Assembly (NCBI GenBank): GCA_022767285.1 | Contig: JALENY010000037.1 | Span: 29,963 to 93,962, forward strand | DNA: 64,000 nt | Reading direction: 5' to 3' | Source: Lachnospiraceae bacterium | Lineage (GTDB): Bacteria > Bacillota > Clostridia > Lachnospirales > Lachnospiraceae | The notes under the pieces: generated by a model | What the model was told of the DNA's origin: nothing | Database searches by the model: none | What the model saw: the letters and a program-made list of their open reading frames with translations, nothing else | Position numbers and translations under genes: made by a program | In this document: positions 36,556 through 44,830 of the stretch, piece after piece | Layout of the letters: every line of letters begins with the position of its first letter | How positions within the stretch are numbered: position 1 is the stretch's first letter

Positions 36556-37395
36556 TCAAAGACTGAGCAGCCAGCCTGCCAGTACAGCAATTCCGTACAG
36601 CAGTCCGAGAATCTTCAGGTTTTCTTTGCGGTTTTTGTTCACACGGAACAAAACCACCAGACCGACCCCTGCATTGGTACACAGACCGGAAATCACAGAA
36701 GCAAAGGACAGGGTTCCGCCCAGATACAGTTCCGTCAGCAGAACCGAAGCGGCACAGTTGGGAACCATTCCGATCAATGCCGCAAAAAACGGCTGGAAAA
36801 TACTTCCCTGCAGCAGATAGCGGGATATGGCTTCCAGCCCGAAGCCCTGGATCAGCAGATTCAATATACCGGAAAACAAAACAACAAAACCAAATACCTG
36901 CAACGTATGGCGCAGAGCCGGCCGCAGAATCCCATGATGATCATGGCAGCCGCAATGATCGCACAGGCTTCCGATTTCTTTTGGCCGGCTGATCTTTTTT
37001 GTCAAAAACAGATCCACCAGATAGCCTGCCGCAATTCCTATGATCACTTTGACTGCCAGAAGGCTCAGAATCTCTTTTCCTCTGCCAGGGTTGCTCATCA
37101 TAATTAAAATTGCCTCATCTGAGGTGGACAAATATACGGAAAGAAGCGTGCCAAGGGATACCACTCCCCCCGCATACAGATTCGTGGCCATAACGGAAAA
37201 TCCGCACTGCGGTATGCAGCCAAAAACTGCCCCGAGCAGAGGGCCTGCTCGATTGATTTTTATCAAGGTCCGATTCACGAACGCCGTGGAATAATGCTCC
37301 AGTGTTTCCAAAAGCAAAAATGCCCCGAACAGGAACGGAAGCATACGAATACCATCCAGCACCGTATCGATAACAATATCAAATATAAACTCCAT
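36556..37395 (-). CDS. Putative heavy-metal exporter, ArsP_2/10TM family
   Basis: A 279-residue membrane protein with about eight to ten helices. The conserved pieces GCIPQCGFSVMATNLYAGG and GMVPNCAASVLLTELYLGG form an internal repeat, each with a Cys-bearing P-x-C. A central loop SLCDHCGCHDHHG is rich in Cys/His and probably binds metal. The family is annotated as a putative heavy-metal (arsenic or manganese) exporter without much experiment. The start at 37395 has AGAGGT before it and follows the DegV stop by 8 bases, so both are co-transcribed. Confidence 0.82.
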   Translation of the reverse strand: MEFIFDIVIDTVLDGIRMLPFLFGAFLLLETLEHYSTAFVNRTLIKINRAGPLLGAVFGCIPQCGFSVMATNLYAGGVVSLGTLLSVYLSTSDEAILIMMSNPGRGKEILSLLAVKVIIGIAAGYLVDLFLTKKISRPKEIGSLCDHCGCHDHHGILRPALRHTLQVFGFVVLFSGILNLLIQGFGLEAISRYLLQGSIFQPFFAALIGMVPNCAASVLLTELYLGGTLSFASVISGLCTNAGVGLVVLFRVNKNRKENLKILGLLYGIAVLAGWLLSL

Positions 37396-37403
37396 ATATA
37401 CCT

Positions 37404-38258
37404 CTACTTCTGATAAAACAAAACACCCAGCGTACCGGGCCCGCAATGACTGGAAATAACACCGCCGGCTCTTGTCTCAATAATCTCTTCAAAGTGATCC
37501 AGACCTCTAAGATATTCCCGTATCTCCTCCACAACTTCCGGATCCACACCGGAATGTGTGATAAACACGCGGGCCGGGTCTGCTTTCTTCAGGCTTTCTT
37601 CCATGTCTTTTGTATATTTCAGAAGAACTTTGTTTATTTTCCCCCGGTATTTTGTTCCTACGATCATCTTACCGTCTTTTACTTCAATGCGCGGATGGAG
37701 CTTCAGTGTGTTTGCCAAAAGTGCAGTGACTCCGGAACAGCGTCCGCCTCTGGCCAGATAAGTAAGCGTATCTACCACAAAGCTTGCCCGGACATCCGGG
37801 CGGGCACATTCAATCGCTGATACAATTTCTTCCGCTGTTTTTCCTTCCTCTGCCATCTGTGCGGCACGAATGACCTGCAGGCCGATTCCCGTAGACAGGT
37901 TCATAGAATCAACAACAAAAACACGTCCGCGCTCAAACTCATTTGCCACCAGACGGAGCACATTGCATGTCGTGCTCATGTCTTCCGAAATGCCCAGAAA
38001 AACCACATCCATATCCGCGTCCATGAAGGGTTTTATGATTTCCATAGTTCTCTCAATTGTTACGGCCGATGTCTTTGGCGTGGTGCGATTCTCATCTGAC
38101 CATCGGAAAATATCCTCCGGCGTCAATTCTTCTTTATCAAAATAACTTTTTTCATTCAGGACAATACACAGCGGGACTATTCCGATATCATATTTCATAA
38201 TCAGTTCGTCTGATAAATCACAGGTACTGTCCGCACAAATCTTAACTTTTCTTTCCAT
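37404..38258 (-). CDS. DegV family fatty acid-binding protein
   Basis: A 284-residue cytoplasmic protein of the DegV family, which binds fatty acids (FakB-like members deliver them to the FakA kinase). It has KICADSTCDLSDELI, TSAVTIERTMEII, DSMNLSTGIGLQV, YLARGGRCSG and the final HCGPGTLGVLFYQK. The start at 38258 follows ATGGAGAT; the frame extends to 38270. It is first in a pair with the exporter gene; why they are paired is unclear. Confidence 0.92.
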   Translation of the reverse strand: MERKVKICADSTCDLSDELIMKYDIGIVPLCIVLNEKSYFDKEELTPEDIFRWSDENRTTPKTSAVTIERTMEIIKPFMDADMDVVFLGISEDMSTTCNVLRLVANEFERGRVFVVDSMNLSTGIGLQVIRAAQMAEEGKTAEEIVSAIECARPDVRASFVVDTLTYLARGGRCSGVTALLANTLKLHPRIEVKDGKMIVGTKYRGKINKVLLKYTKDMEESLKKADPARVFITHSGVDPEVVEEIREYLRGLDHFEEIIETRAGGVISSHCGPGTLGVLFYQK

Positions 38259-38342
38259 TTTTATCTCCATTCTGCCATTTCACTAAGGCACAATCAGCGT
38301 GAAAAATACTACTTTTCCGCCTGGACTCAACATTTGCATTAC

Positions 38343-38371
38343 AGTATAACAAAAATGAAATTTTATGTAAA
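38343..38371 (-). promoter_or_regulatory. Sigma-A type promoter of the DegV-exporter pair
   Basis: TTTACA (38371-38366), a 17-base spacer and TATACT (38348-38343) on the minus strand, about 85 bases before the DegV start codon. Confidence 0.78.
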
Positions 38372-38490
38372 GTACCCAGTTTTTTCTTATTTCAGTCATT
38401 CCTTCCGGCTTTTATGTCCCCGTGAAATGTCCGCTTAATCATACAATCCATTTTCTTATTATATGTCCGTCTGCAGTTTGACTCTTTTCC

Positions 38491-39000
38491 TCAGTCAAGT
38501 TCCGTCTGCAATGCAGCCGGAAGCGGACGGCATTTTGCCGTGTACGCAAGCACATCAATTTTTATGATAGTAACAATAGAAACCTTTCTGTCATCAAAAG
38601 TAAAGTCTTTACCGGTCTGACTCTTCATAAAAATGGAAAGCGACTCTTTCTTTTCTTCCACATCTTCTATGATTTCAGCCCGGCCGCTTCCCATAAGTGA
38701 TGCGTAAGCCATGCCGTACTGACAGGCAACGCGGCCTGTAAAAGGCTGTACATCACATTCCAATTCGAAAAATACTTTTGGATTTTCCCGGATAATATCC
38801 AGTTTGCGGCCTTTCGTTGCACAGTGAAGGTAGAGGGTCAGTTTATCACCCTCCATGCGGTATCCATAATTCATGGGAACCATGTATGGTTCATCTCCAT
38901 CCACCATTGCAAGATGCAGTATTTTGGATTTATCCAGTATCTCAATTATTTTTTCACGTTCTGTCACCTGACGTTCCCGTTTTGTAAGTCCTGTGTTCAT
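38491..39000 (-). CDS. Pyridoxamine 5'-phosphate oxidase-like flavin-binding protein (NimA type)
   Basis: A 169-residue split-barrel protein. ILHLAMVDGDEPYMVPMNYGYR and LYLHCATKGRKLDIIRENPKVFFELE match the NimA/PNPOx-like group, which binds flavin; some members reduce nitroimidazoles. A substrate cannot be predicted. AAAGGAC precedes the ATG. A candidate small RNA or attenuator ends about 190 bases upstream on the same strand. Confidence 0.85.
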   Translation of the reverse strand: MNTGLTKRERQVTEREKIIEILDKSKILHLAMVDGDEPYMVPMNYGYRMEGDKLTLYLHCATKGRKLDIIRENPKVFFELECDVQPFTGRVACQYGMAYASLMGSGRAEIIEDVEEKKESLSIFMKSQTGKDFTFDDRKVSIVTIIKIDVLAYTAKCRPLPAALQTELD

Positions 39001-39188
39001 TTTCTTTTGTCCTTTCGTGTCAGATTTTTCTGTTTCCTATTTTAACAGAGTAATACAGGAATAACCAGCATTCTCTTCATGTAATTTAAAAATCGGATCC
39101 GGACAATTGTTTTACCGCGCTATGAGATAAATCGTACCCAATAGTATAACAGTTATGTCAATGCGCAGGAAATGATGCGAGACAAGAA

Positions 39189-39355
39189 AAAGGGATGCTA
39201 ATCATTTTCGATCAACATCCCTTTCTACTCTTCGGAGTACATCGGTCTTTACCTCTCTTTTCTTAAATTATGAAGGTGTTACTTCGCTATTTCGGTGGTC
39301 CGTACCTCCTGTTATTATTTTGTTTCTGAATTATTTTCTATTTCTTTTATTTGTT
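39189..39355 (-). ncRNA. Candidate small structured RNA or attenuator leader
   Basis: A strong promoter (39362-39390) would start an RNA of about 165 bases that ends in a terminator: AAAGGGATG pairs with CATCCCTTT and is followed by TTC (39189-39224). An A-rich unpaired 5' part is followed by small hairpins: GGT-ACGG-ACC, GAAG-TAACAC-CTTC, GGT-AAAG-ACC and TACTC-CGAA-GAGTA. Two Shine-Dalgarno-like sites (AGGAGG, AGAGAGG) occur; after the second comes a 5-codon ORF (MYSEE, stop). No known RNA family was recognised. It fills most of the 39001-39467 gap. Confidence 0.55.
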
Positions 39356-39361
39356 GATATT

Positions 39362-39390
39362 ATAATATCACATCTTTCCGGATTAGTCAA
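39362..39390 (-). promoter_or_regulatory. Sigma-A type promoter of the candidate small RNA
   Basis: TTGACT (39390-39385), a 17-base spacer and TATTAT (39367-39362) on the minus strand. It lies 78 bases after the end of the MATE gene and cannot serve it. Confidence 0.78.
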
Positions 39391-39467
39391 GCTTATTTTT
39401 TATTTATTTGCCCATTCTTTTATAAATAGTCTGAATATACAGATTTTTAATGAGCAGACGGATCGTG

Positions 39468-40772
39468 TTATTGTTTTGATAATTTTTTCATTGCAATCAG
39501 CATCACAATCGCCGTAATCAGCTCTGCGGCTGCAAACGCCAGCCAGATTCCGGTCATTCCCAATGTCACAGACAGAAGGAGCGCACAGATAATGATGGCA
39601 GCAAATCCCCGGAGGATCGACGTGGCAAAAGCCCAGCCGGCAGACTCTGTGGCACTCAGGTACCCTGCTCCGACTATGTTAAATCCTGCAAACAAAAAGC
39701 CGATAAAATACAGCCGCATTCCTTTCATGGCATAAACTGCCATCTGCTGATTTCCGTCACTGTTGAAGATATTAACGATCCGCCCCGCCAACAGACCGGT
39801 AACCGCAATAATGAACACAGCCAGAACCGCTGCCGTACCCACGGCCATATTTCTGACTTTCAACAGAGATTCCCGATCACTTTTTCCGTAAAAGTCGCTG
39901 AAAAGAGGCTGGCTTCCCTGTGCCACACCGTTAAATATGGCTGTGGCCACGATTGCGACATTAGCCACAATACCGTAGGCTGCAACACCGTTGTTTCCGG
40001 CCAGCCCAAGTATCAGGAAATTAAAAACAATGGTGGTCACGCCGGAGGCCATTTCCCCGATAAAAGCAGAGATTCCCAGCTGCCATGACTGCAGCAGCTT
40101 TTTCACACTTGGACGAACGATATAAATGCGTACCGAACTTTTTCGCGAAAAGAGATGCATGCTGCAAATGGCCACGCCAACTACCGGAGAGAGGCCGGTG
40201 GCAAGAGCAGCACCGGCCATTCCCATTTTAAGCGGAAACATAAAAATATAATCCATTACAATATTGAACATACTGCCGGAAAGAGTTGCGATCATGGCAA
40301 GAGAAGGGTTTCCATCGTTTCTGACAAATGCGTTGAAAATATAATTCAGCATAAAAAACGGTGCAAACACCATAAATATTCTGGTATAAGCGGATCCGGC
40401 TGCCACAATTTCCGGATCTCCGCCAAGGATCGATACAATATTTTCTGAAAAAAATGCTCCGGCAAGCACAAAGATCACACTGATTGCCAACGCAAACACA
40501 ACCGCATTGAAAAAATACTCATCCGCATCCTGTCTTCCTCTTGCACGCAAAATGCTGAATCGGGTGGCGGAACCTACTCCTGTCATGGATCCGATGGCAA
40601 AAATAAGGCTGTAAATGGGCAGAACCAGATTGAGTGCGGTGATCCCCTGTGCCCCTCCGGCTCTGGATATGAAGAAAGTATCCGCCAGGATATATGCGGA
40701 AATACCCAACATTCCAAAAATGTTCTGAGAAACATATTTGATAAACTTTTTCTCAACCATGTTCTTTTCCAT
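39468..40772 (-). CDS. MATE family efflux transporter
   Basis: A 434-residue membrane protein with about 12 helices (YILADTFFISRAGG at the start, GNNGVAAYGIVANVA and GVAQGSQPLFSDFYG in the middle). The short N-terminus and sequence set it apart from the other MATE proteins of the window. GGGGAG precedes the ATG. Substrate unknown; it has its own weak promoter. Confidence 0.92.
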   Translation of the reverse strand: MEKNMVEKKFIKYVSQNIFGMLGISAYILADTFFISRAGGAQGITALNLVLPIYSLIFAIGSMTGVGSATRFSILRARGRQDADEYFFNAVVFALAISVIFVLAGAFFSENIVSILGGDPEIVAAGSAYTRIFMVFAPFFMLNYIFNAFVRNDGNPSLAMIATLSGSMFNIVMDYIFMFPLKMGMAGAALATGLSPVVGVAICSMHLFSRKSSVRIYIVRPSVKKLLQSWQLGISAFIGEMASGVTTIVFNFLILGLAGNNGVAAYGIVANVAIVATAIFNGVAQGSQPLFSDFYGKSDRESLLKVRNMAVGTAAVLAVFIIAVTGLLAGRIVNIFNSDGNQQMAVYAMKGMRLYFIGFLFAGFNIVGAGYLSATESAGWAFATSILRGFAAIIICALLLSVTLGMTGIWLAFAAAELITAIVMLIAMKKLSKQ

Positions 40773-40930
40773 TTACATGCTCCCCTGAATATAGATTTTT
40801 AACCGGAGCGTCTCCTTTTACACCGTCTCACACTCTACTCCGATCATCCGACGGGCCGCTATCCGTTCCTGCAATATTTTTTCCCACAAATGCTGCAGCA
40901 GATCATACACCGACCCGGGATTTATTCTTC

Positions 40931-40959
40931 ATTATATTATCGTATAGTGGAAAAAACAA
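40931..40959 (-). promoter_or_regulatory. Possible promoter of the MATE gene
   Basis: TTGTTT (40959-40954), a 17-base spacer and a perfect TATAAT (40936-40931) on the minus strand. The -35 box is poor, so an activator may be needed. The transcript start is about 150 bases before the ATG. Confidence 0.5.
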
Positions 40960-41017
40960 GATAAAGGAATATGCAGTCTGAGGAACCGAACTATTCTCAT
41001 ATCAAGGTCTGCGCACT

Positions 41018-43051
41018 TTAGTCAGCATGAAACGGTTCGTCCGAAGAATCACAAGATTGGCGAAAATGCTCCATTAAAACAGGAATCGGTGCCGCTGCCC
41101 ACGCATGACACAGACTGGTATTCCATTTCTGGTCTTTTCCCCAGGCTTCATAGGAAGTGGTTGCGCCTTCTTTCAGCATATTGTACCAGGAATGTTCACT
41201 TTCGTTTATAATAAACTCATAAGCAATATCCTTTCTGCCCATTCGTATCAATGCATAAAGTACAAAATAGGCCACGAACACGCCGCAGCACAGCCCCTTC
41301 TTCTGAATCAGTTCCACAATCCGGTTTTCCTCCGGCTGCAAGCCGTAAAAGCATGCAAATATATTTGCATGAAGGGAGCTGTGAGAGCTGGTCACGGAAT
41401 CTGCAAAAACACCTTTCTCCACCCGATAAAAGTTCCGGATAAAAGCAGCTTTCAGTTCTTCAAATTCAGAACTGCAGGGAATGCCCAGAATTTCTTTCAT
41501 CTCTCCGATGTTTTTTTTCATTCCGATATATAAAGCATTGATAACATTATGACATCCGTCTCCCACCACCGGTTGGAACAGATCGAAATCATAGCTATCT
41601 CTGAGATTTTCCGGCCAGTCTACCAGATTCCATTTTGTTTTTACATTTTCAATCAGCCCATCTTCCCTTTTAAACTGTTCAAAATAGTGCTCAATGCCCT
41701 CTGCCACTGGAAGCATTTTTCTTAAAAATTCCGTATCTTTTGTAAACTGATAGTACAGCAGGAGCTGATAGGGATACAGCAGGGAAAAGTCAGCGATTTC
41801 CTGCATAAAACTTCCCGGGGCTACTGCCATCATTCCCTTACAGACGACTGTGGAATTGGCAAAATCCGTCAATGCTTTCCGAAATAATGCCGTATCACCG
41901 GTCAGATAATAGAATGCGTGAGCCGTAACAGTCAGGTCACCCAGATACTGTCCTTTTTCCCGATGAGGACAATCCAGGAATGCTTCCTGGGCACAGTTTC
42001 TGACTGCATTTTTACATATCTCCCAGATTCCATTGATCAGTTCGTTCTCAGAATGGAATTTGCAGAAATCCTCATCAAAGGGATAGTGACGGTAATCCAC
42101 TCGAAAATCCGACATTTTTGCCTCACTGTCGGTGATCAACTGCACATAACGGAAGCATTTATACTCAAACTGTTCCAGCTCGTTCTCCCCTTCTTCCAGT
42201 ATCCATTTATCTTCATAAAAACAGTTACATCTCATGTCATTGCGAACCCGTTCCTCGGATTCAAGCTCTTCTCCGAATAAAATCGTCACTTCGCTTCCTG
42301 CATGGCCCTGGGCTTTCATATAAAAAGTCCCGGTCAATTCCTGTCCGAAATCCAGTAAATATCCGTTCGGCAGCCTGCAAACCCGGATCGGACTGCAGTA
42401 TTCCATCTGGAGGTTGGGGGTTTGCTGAAGTACCAGTACATGGTCATCATCAGCCTTTACCGCTGCCGTATCCCATGCAGAATCATCATAATCCTTTTTT
42501 CTCCAGCCTGTCGCTTTTACCCGGTTATCGATGATCTCATCAAACTGCGTATCATAGGCAATCGTTCTGCTTGCACCATATTCCCGTGCCTCCCCACATT
42601 TCCAGCAATCATCGATAATCAGCCGGCCATCTGCCCATATTTCCGCGATCATACCCTGCCGATAGTCTCCGCTGTTGTATGCACGATTGATCAATCCCTG
42701 GTAATATACATGAACTGCTATGATATTATCCCCGCAGTGCAGATATTGCGTAATATCAATATGATTATAGTTATAACAAAAAGCATAAGAATTGGCAGGG
42801 CCCTGGGTGACATATCTGCCATTGATATATACCTTATAATAATCATCCGCGGATATGTCCAGAAATACTTCTTTCGTTCCTGACATTATCTCCACTTTTT
42901 TCCGGAACAGGGTATGGTTATTTTTCAGATCTTCCCTGTGTTCTTCCAGTTGAAACGCTGCATCCAACTGCCGATGCAGCATTTGTCTCGGTTTCAGATC
43001 TGCAAATCGCGGGTTGCAGATCCATCTGTTTTTCCATTTCTTTTTGTCCAT
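41018..43051 (-). CDS. GH78-like alpha-L-rhamnosidase family protein
   Basis: A 677-residue protein without signal peptide. The N-terminal half has the beta-sandwich domains of GH78 (LFRKKVEI, DDYYKVYINGRYVTQGP, YDDSAWDTA, LDFGQELTGTF). The (alpha/alpha)6 barrel starts near 335 with the family motif at 360-372, DCPHREKGQYLGD; GH78 enzymes usually read D-C-P-x-R-D/E-E-x-x-G-W-x-G-D, so it is divergent. GH78 enzymes remove terminal L-rhamnose. The ATG at 43051 has GGAG before it. It follows a YesMN pair and an ABC importer, suggesting an imported rhamnosylated glycan. Confidence 0.82.
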   Translation of the reverse strand: MDKKKWKNRWICNPRFADLKPRQMLHRQLDAAFQLEEHREDLKNNHTLFRKKVEIMSGTKEVFLDISADDYYKVYINGRYVTQGPANSYAFCYNYNHIDITQYLHCGDNIIAVHVYYQGLINRAYNSGDYRQGMIAEIWADGRLIIDDCWKCGEAREYGASRTIAYDTQFDEIIDNRVKATGWRKKDYDDSAWDTAAVKADDDHVLVLQQTPNLQMEYCSPIRVCRLPNGYLLDFGQELTGTFYMKAQGHAGSEVTILFGEELESEERVRNDMRCNCFYEDKWILEEGENELEQFEYKCFRYVQLITDSEAKMSDFRVDYRHYPFDEDFCKFHSENELINGIWEICKNAVRNCAQEAFLDCPHREKGQYLGDLTVTAHAFYYLTGDTALFRKALTDFANSTVVCKGMMAVAPGSFMQEIADFSLLYPYQLLLYYQFTKDTEFLRKMLPVAEGIEHYFEQFKREDGLIENVKTKWNLVDWPENLRDSYDFDLFQPVVGDGCHNVINALYIGMKKNIGEMKEILGIPCSSEFEELKAAFIRNFYRVEKGVFADSVTSSHSSLHANIFACFYGLQPEENRIVELIQKKGLCCGVFVAYFVLYALIRMGRKDIAYEFIINESEHSWYNMLKEGATTSYEAWGKDQKWNTSLCHAWAAAPIPVLMEHFRQSCDSSDEPFHAD

Positions 43052-43201
43052 TTTAATCTCCATTCCGCCGCTTTTACGCAGCAAAATCTCAGTAAAAAAT
43101 TATATCTTCACTCATTCTCCATTCCGTCACATTTTTTGCGGCATAGACTGCAGATAATAGTTCTTCTTTTTCATATCAAATATGCAGCCACACTGTTTTT
43201 C

Positions 43202-44830
43202 TTATTCCTTTACCACATTTTTAAATGTAGTCGGTGTACAATCGTAATATTTCTTAAAACTGCTGGCAAAGTAACGCTGATTGCTGTATCCGCAGGCTTC
43301 TGCCACCTCCTGAATCTTCATATCCGTTTTTATCAGAAGTTTTCCTGCTTTTTCCATTCTTTTCCGTATCACATATTCCATAATACGTTCACCTGTTTTT
43401 TGTTTAAAGATCTGTCTCACATAAGTAGAACTAAAATGCACTTTTTCCGAGATCCATTCCAGAGTGAGTCCCTCATAATCCAGATTGTTCTCGATCAGTT
43501 CCTTTACACTGTCCACGATCACTTCCGCCTGCTGCCGTTCTTTATTCTCCTGAAACGACTTGTGGCACATGGAAAAATAATCCCGGAGCAGTTCCCGGAT
43601 TTCCAGCAGACTTGCATGTTTCAGCTGTTCCTTCACCCGTTTTTGTACCTCTTCGTTTGAACGGTTCTCATCCAGGCGAATATCACTTCGTTCCACTTCA
43701 TTAAATATGGCATAAACCAGCTCTTCCGCAGAAATGCTGACATAATCGGTCCGTCCGGGTGCAATGGATGCATAGACCTGAATCAGTTCATCGAGATATT
43801 CCATCGATTCCTTTTCCTGACCGGTTCGAACGGACAATAAAATCTGCTCTTTGAGATTTTTGATTTTCTTCGAGGAGTCCACCAGCTCTTTTTGCGGCAT
43901 TTTATCTGTTTTCTCGCCGCAGACGATCAGATCTTTGTCGGTTGAAGTGAGCCCTCTCCACACATTTCGCGTTTCATCATAGGATTCCTTTAACTTTCTC
44001 CATTCACTGCAGACACTCCCGATGATACAGATCAGGCGGACATTATAGTATTTCTCCATGCTCTTCTGAAGATGTTCCATGCCGCCCCTCACTTTATACA
44101 GGAACTGCTGCTTTCCGGAAGCTTTTCCCGAAAGCACAAGAATCGCTCCGTTTCCTTCAAAACGAAGGCCATGCGCAGTGATGTCTTTATGAATATACCC
44201 GCAGCTCCAGAGCTTCACCAGTTCATCCACATTCTCCGGATTTCCCAGATTCCAGTCGCGGGAAGCCAGATACAGGGGCAGTTTCAAAAGACATACGCAA
44301 TAATAATCGTCGTTTGTATTCAAAATCCACTCTTCCGGTGTTTTCACATCTTCTTTTCCATCCAGGATATCACGCAGCACTCTTTCCTTTAGAAAAGCCT
44401 CTTTTTCATCTGCTTTCTCCTGCAAAAGCTTCATATTGTCAAACAGCACCTTCTGACGATCCAGCTCATTTTTAATTTTCACCAGAACCGCTTCCAGTTC
44501 CAGAGGATCGAAGGGTTTCAGCAGATAATCCGAAACGCCGAGGGCAATTGCCTTTTTTGCGTATTCAAACTCATCATATCCGCTGATGATCACTGCCTTT
44601 AACGGAATGTTTCTATTCGCAGTCTCAGTCAGAAATTCCAGTCCGTCCATCACCGGCATAAAAACATCAGTGATCACAATATCAGGATGGTATTGCTCTG
44701 TCAGTTCCAAAGCCTCCTGACCGTTCACGGCGCTTCCCACAACCTCCAGATCCAATTCTTCCCGTTTTAAATATTTTACCAGCAGGTTCCTCATCTCTGA
44801 TTCGTCTTCTGCAACCAGTATTTTATACAT
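43202..44830 (-). CDS. Response regulator with AraC-type output domain (YesN-like)
   Basis: A 542-residue two-component regulator. The receiver domain at 1-125 has the acidic pair AEDE, the phospho-accepting Asp55 in ITDVFMPVMDG and Lys in LLKPFDP. A long middle region follows, then an AraC helix-turn-helix pair at the C-terminus (HFSSTYVRQIFKQKTG, EVAEACGYSNQRYFASSFKKY). AGGAGG precedes the ATG, which shares one base with the stop of the kinase gene (TGATG). It probably activates the importer and GH78 genes. Confidence 0.94.
   Translation of the reverse strand: MYKILVAEDESEMRNLLVKYLKREELDLEVVGSAVNGQEALELTEQYHPDIVITDVFMPVMDGLEFLTETANRNIPLKAVIISGYDEFEYAKKAIALGVSDYLLKPFDPLELEAVLVKIKNELDRQKVLFDNMKLLQEKADEKEAFLKERVLRDILDGKEDVKTPEEWILNTNDDYYCVCLLKLPLYLASRDWNLGNPENVDELVKLWSCGYIHKDITAHGLRFEGNGAILVLSGKASGKQQFLYKVRGGMEHLQKSMEKYYNVRLICIIGSVCSEWRKLKESYDETRNVWRGLTSTDKDLIVCGEKTDKMPQKELVDSSKKIKNLKEQILLSVRTGQEKESMEYLDELIQVYASIAPGRTDYVSISAEELVYAIFNEVERSDIRLDENRSNEEVQKRVKEQLKHASLLEIRELLRDYFSMCHKSFQENKERQQAEVIVDSVKELIENNLDYEGLTLEWISEKVHFSSTYVRQIFKQKTGERIMEYVIRKRMEKAGKLLIKTDMKIQEVAEACGYSNQRYFASSFKKYYDCTPTTFKNVVKE

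Noticed and set aside
39110..39150. Second promoter TTGACA with TATACT on the minus strand before the flavin protein gene
   Set aside because: The boxes are only 7 bases apart, far from the 16-18 needed; pairing TATACT with another -35 box gives a poor match.
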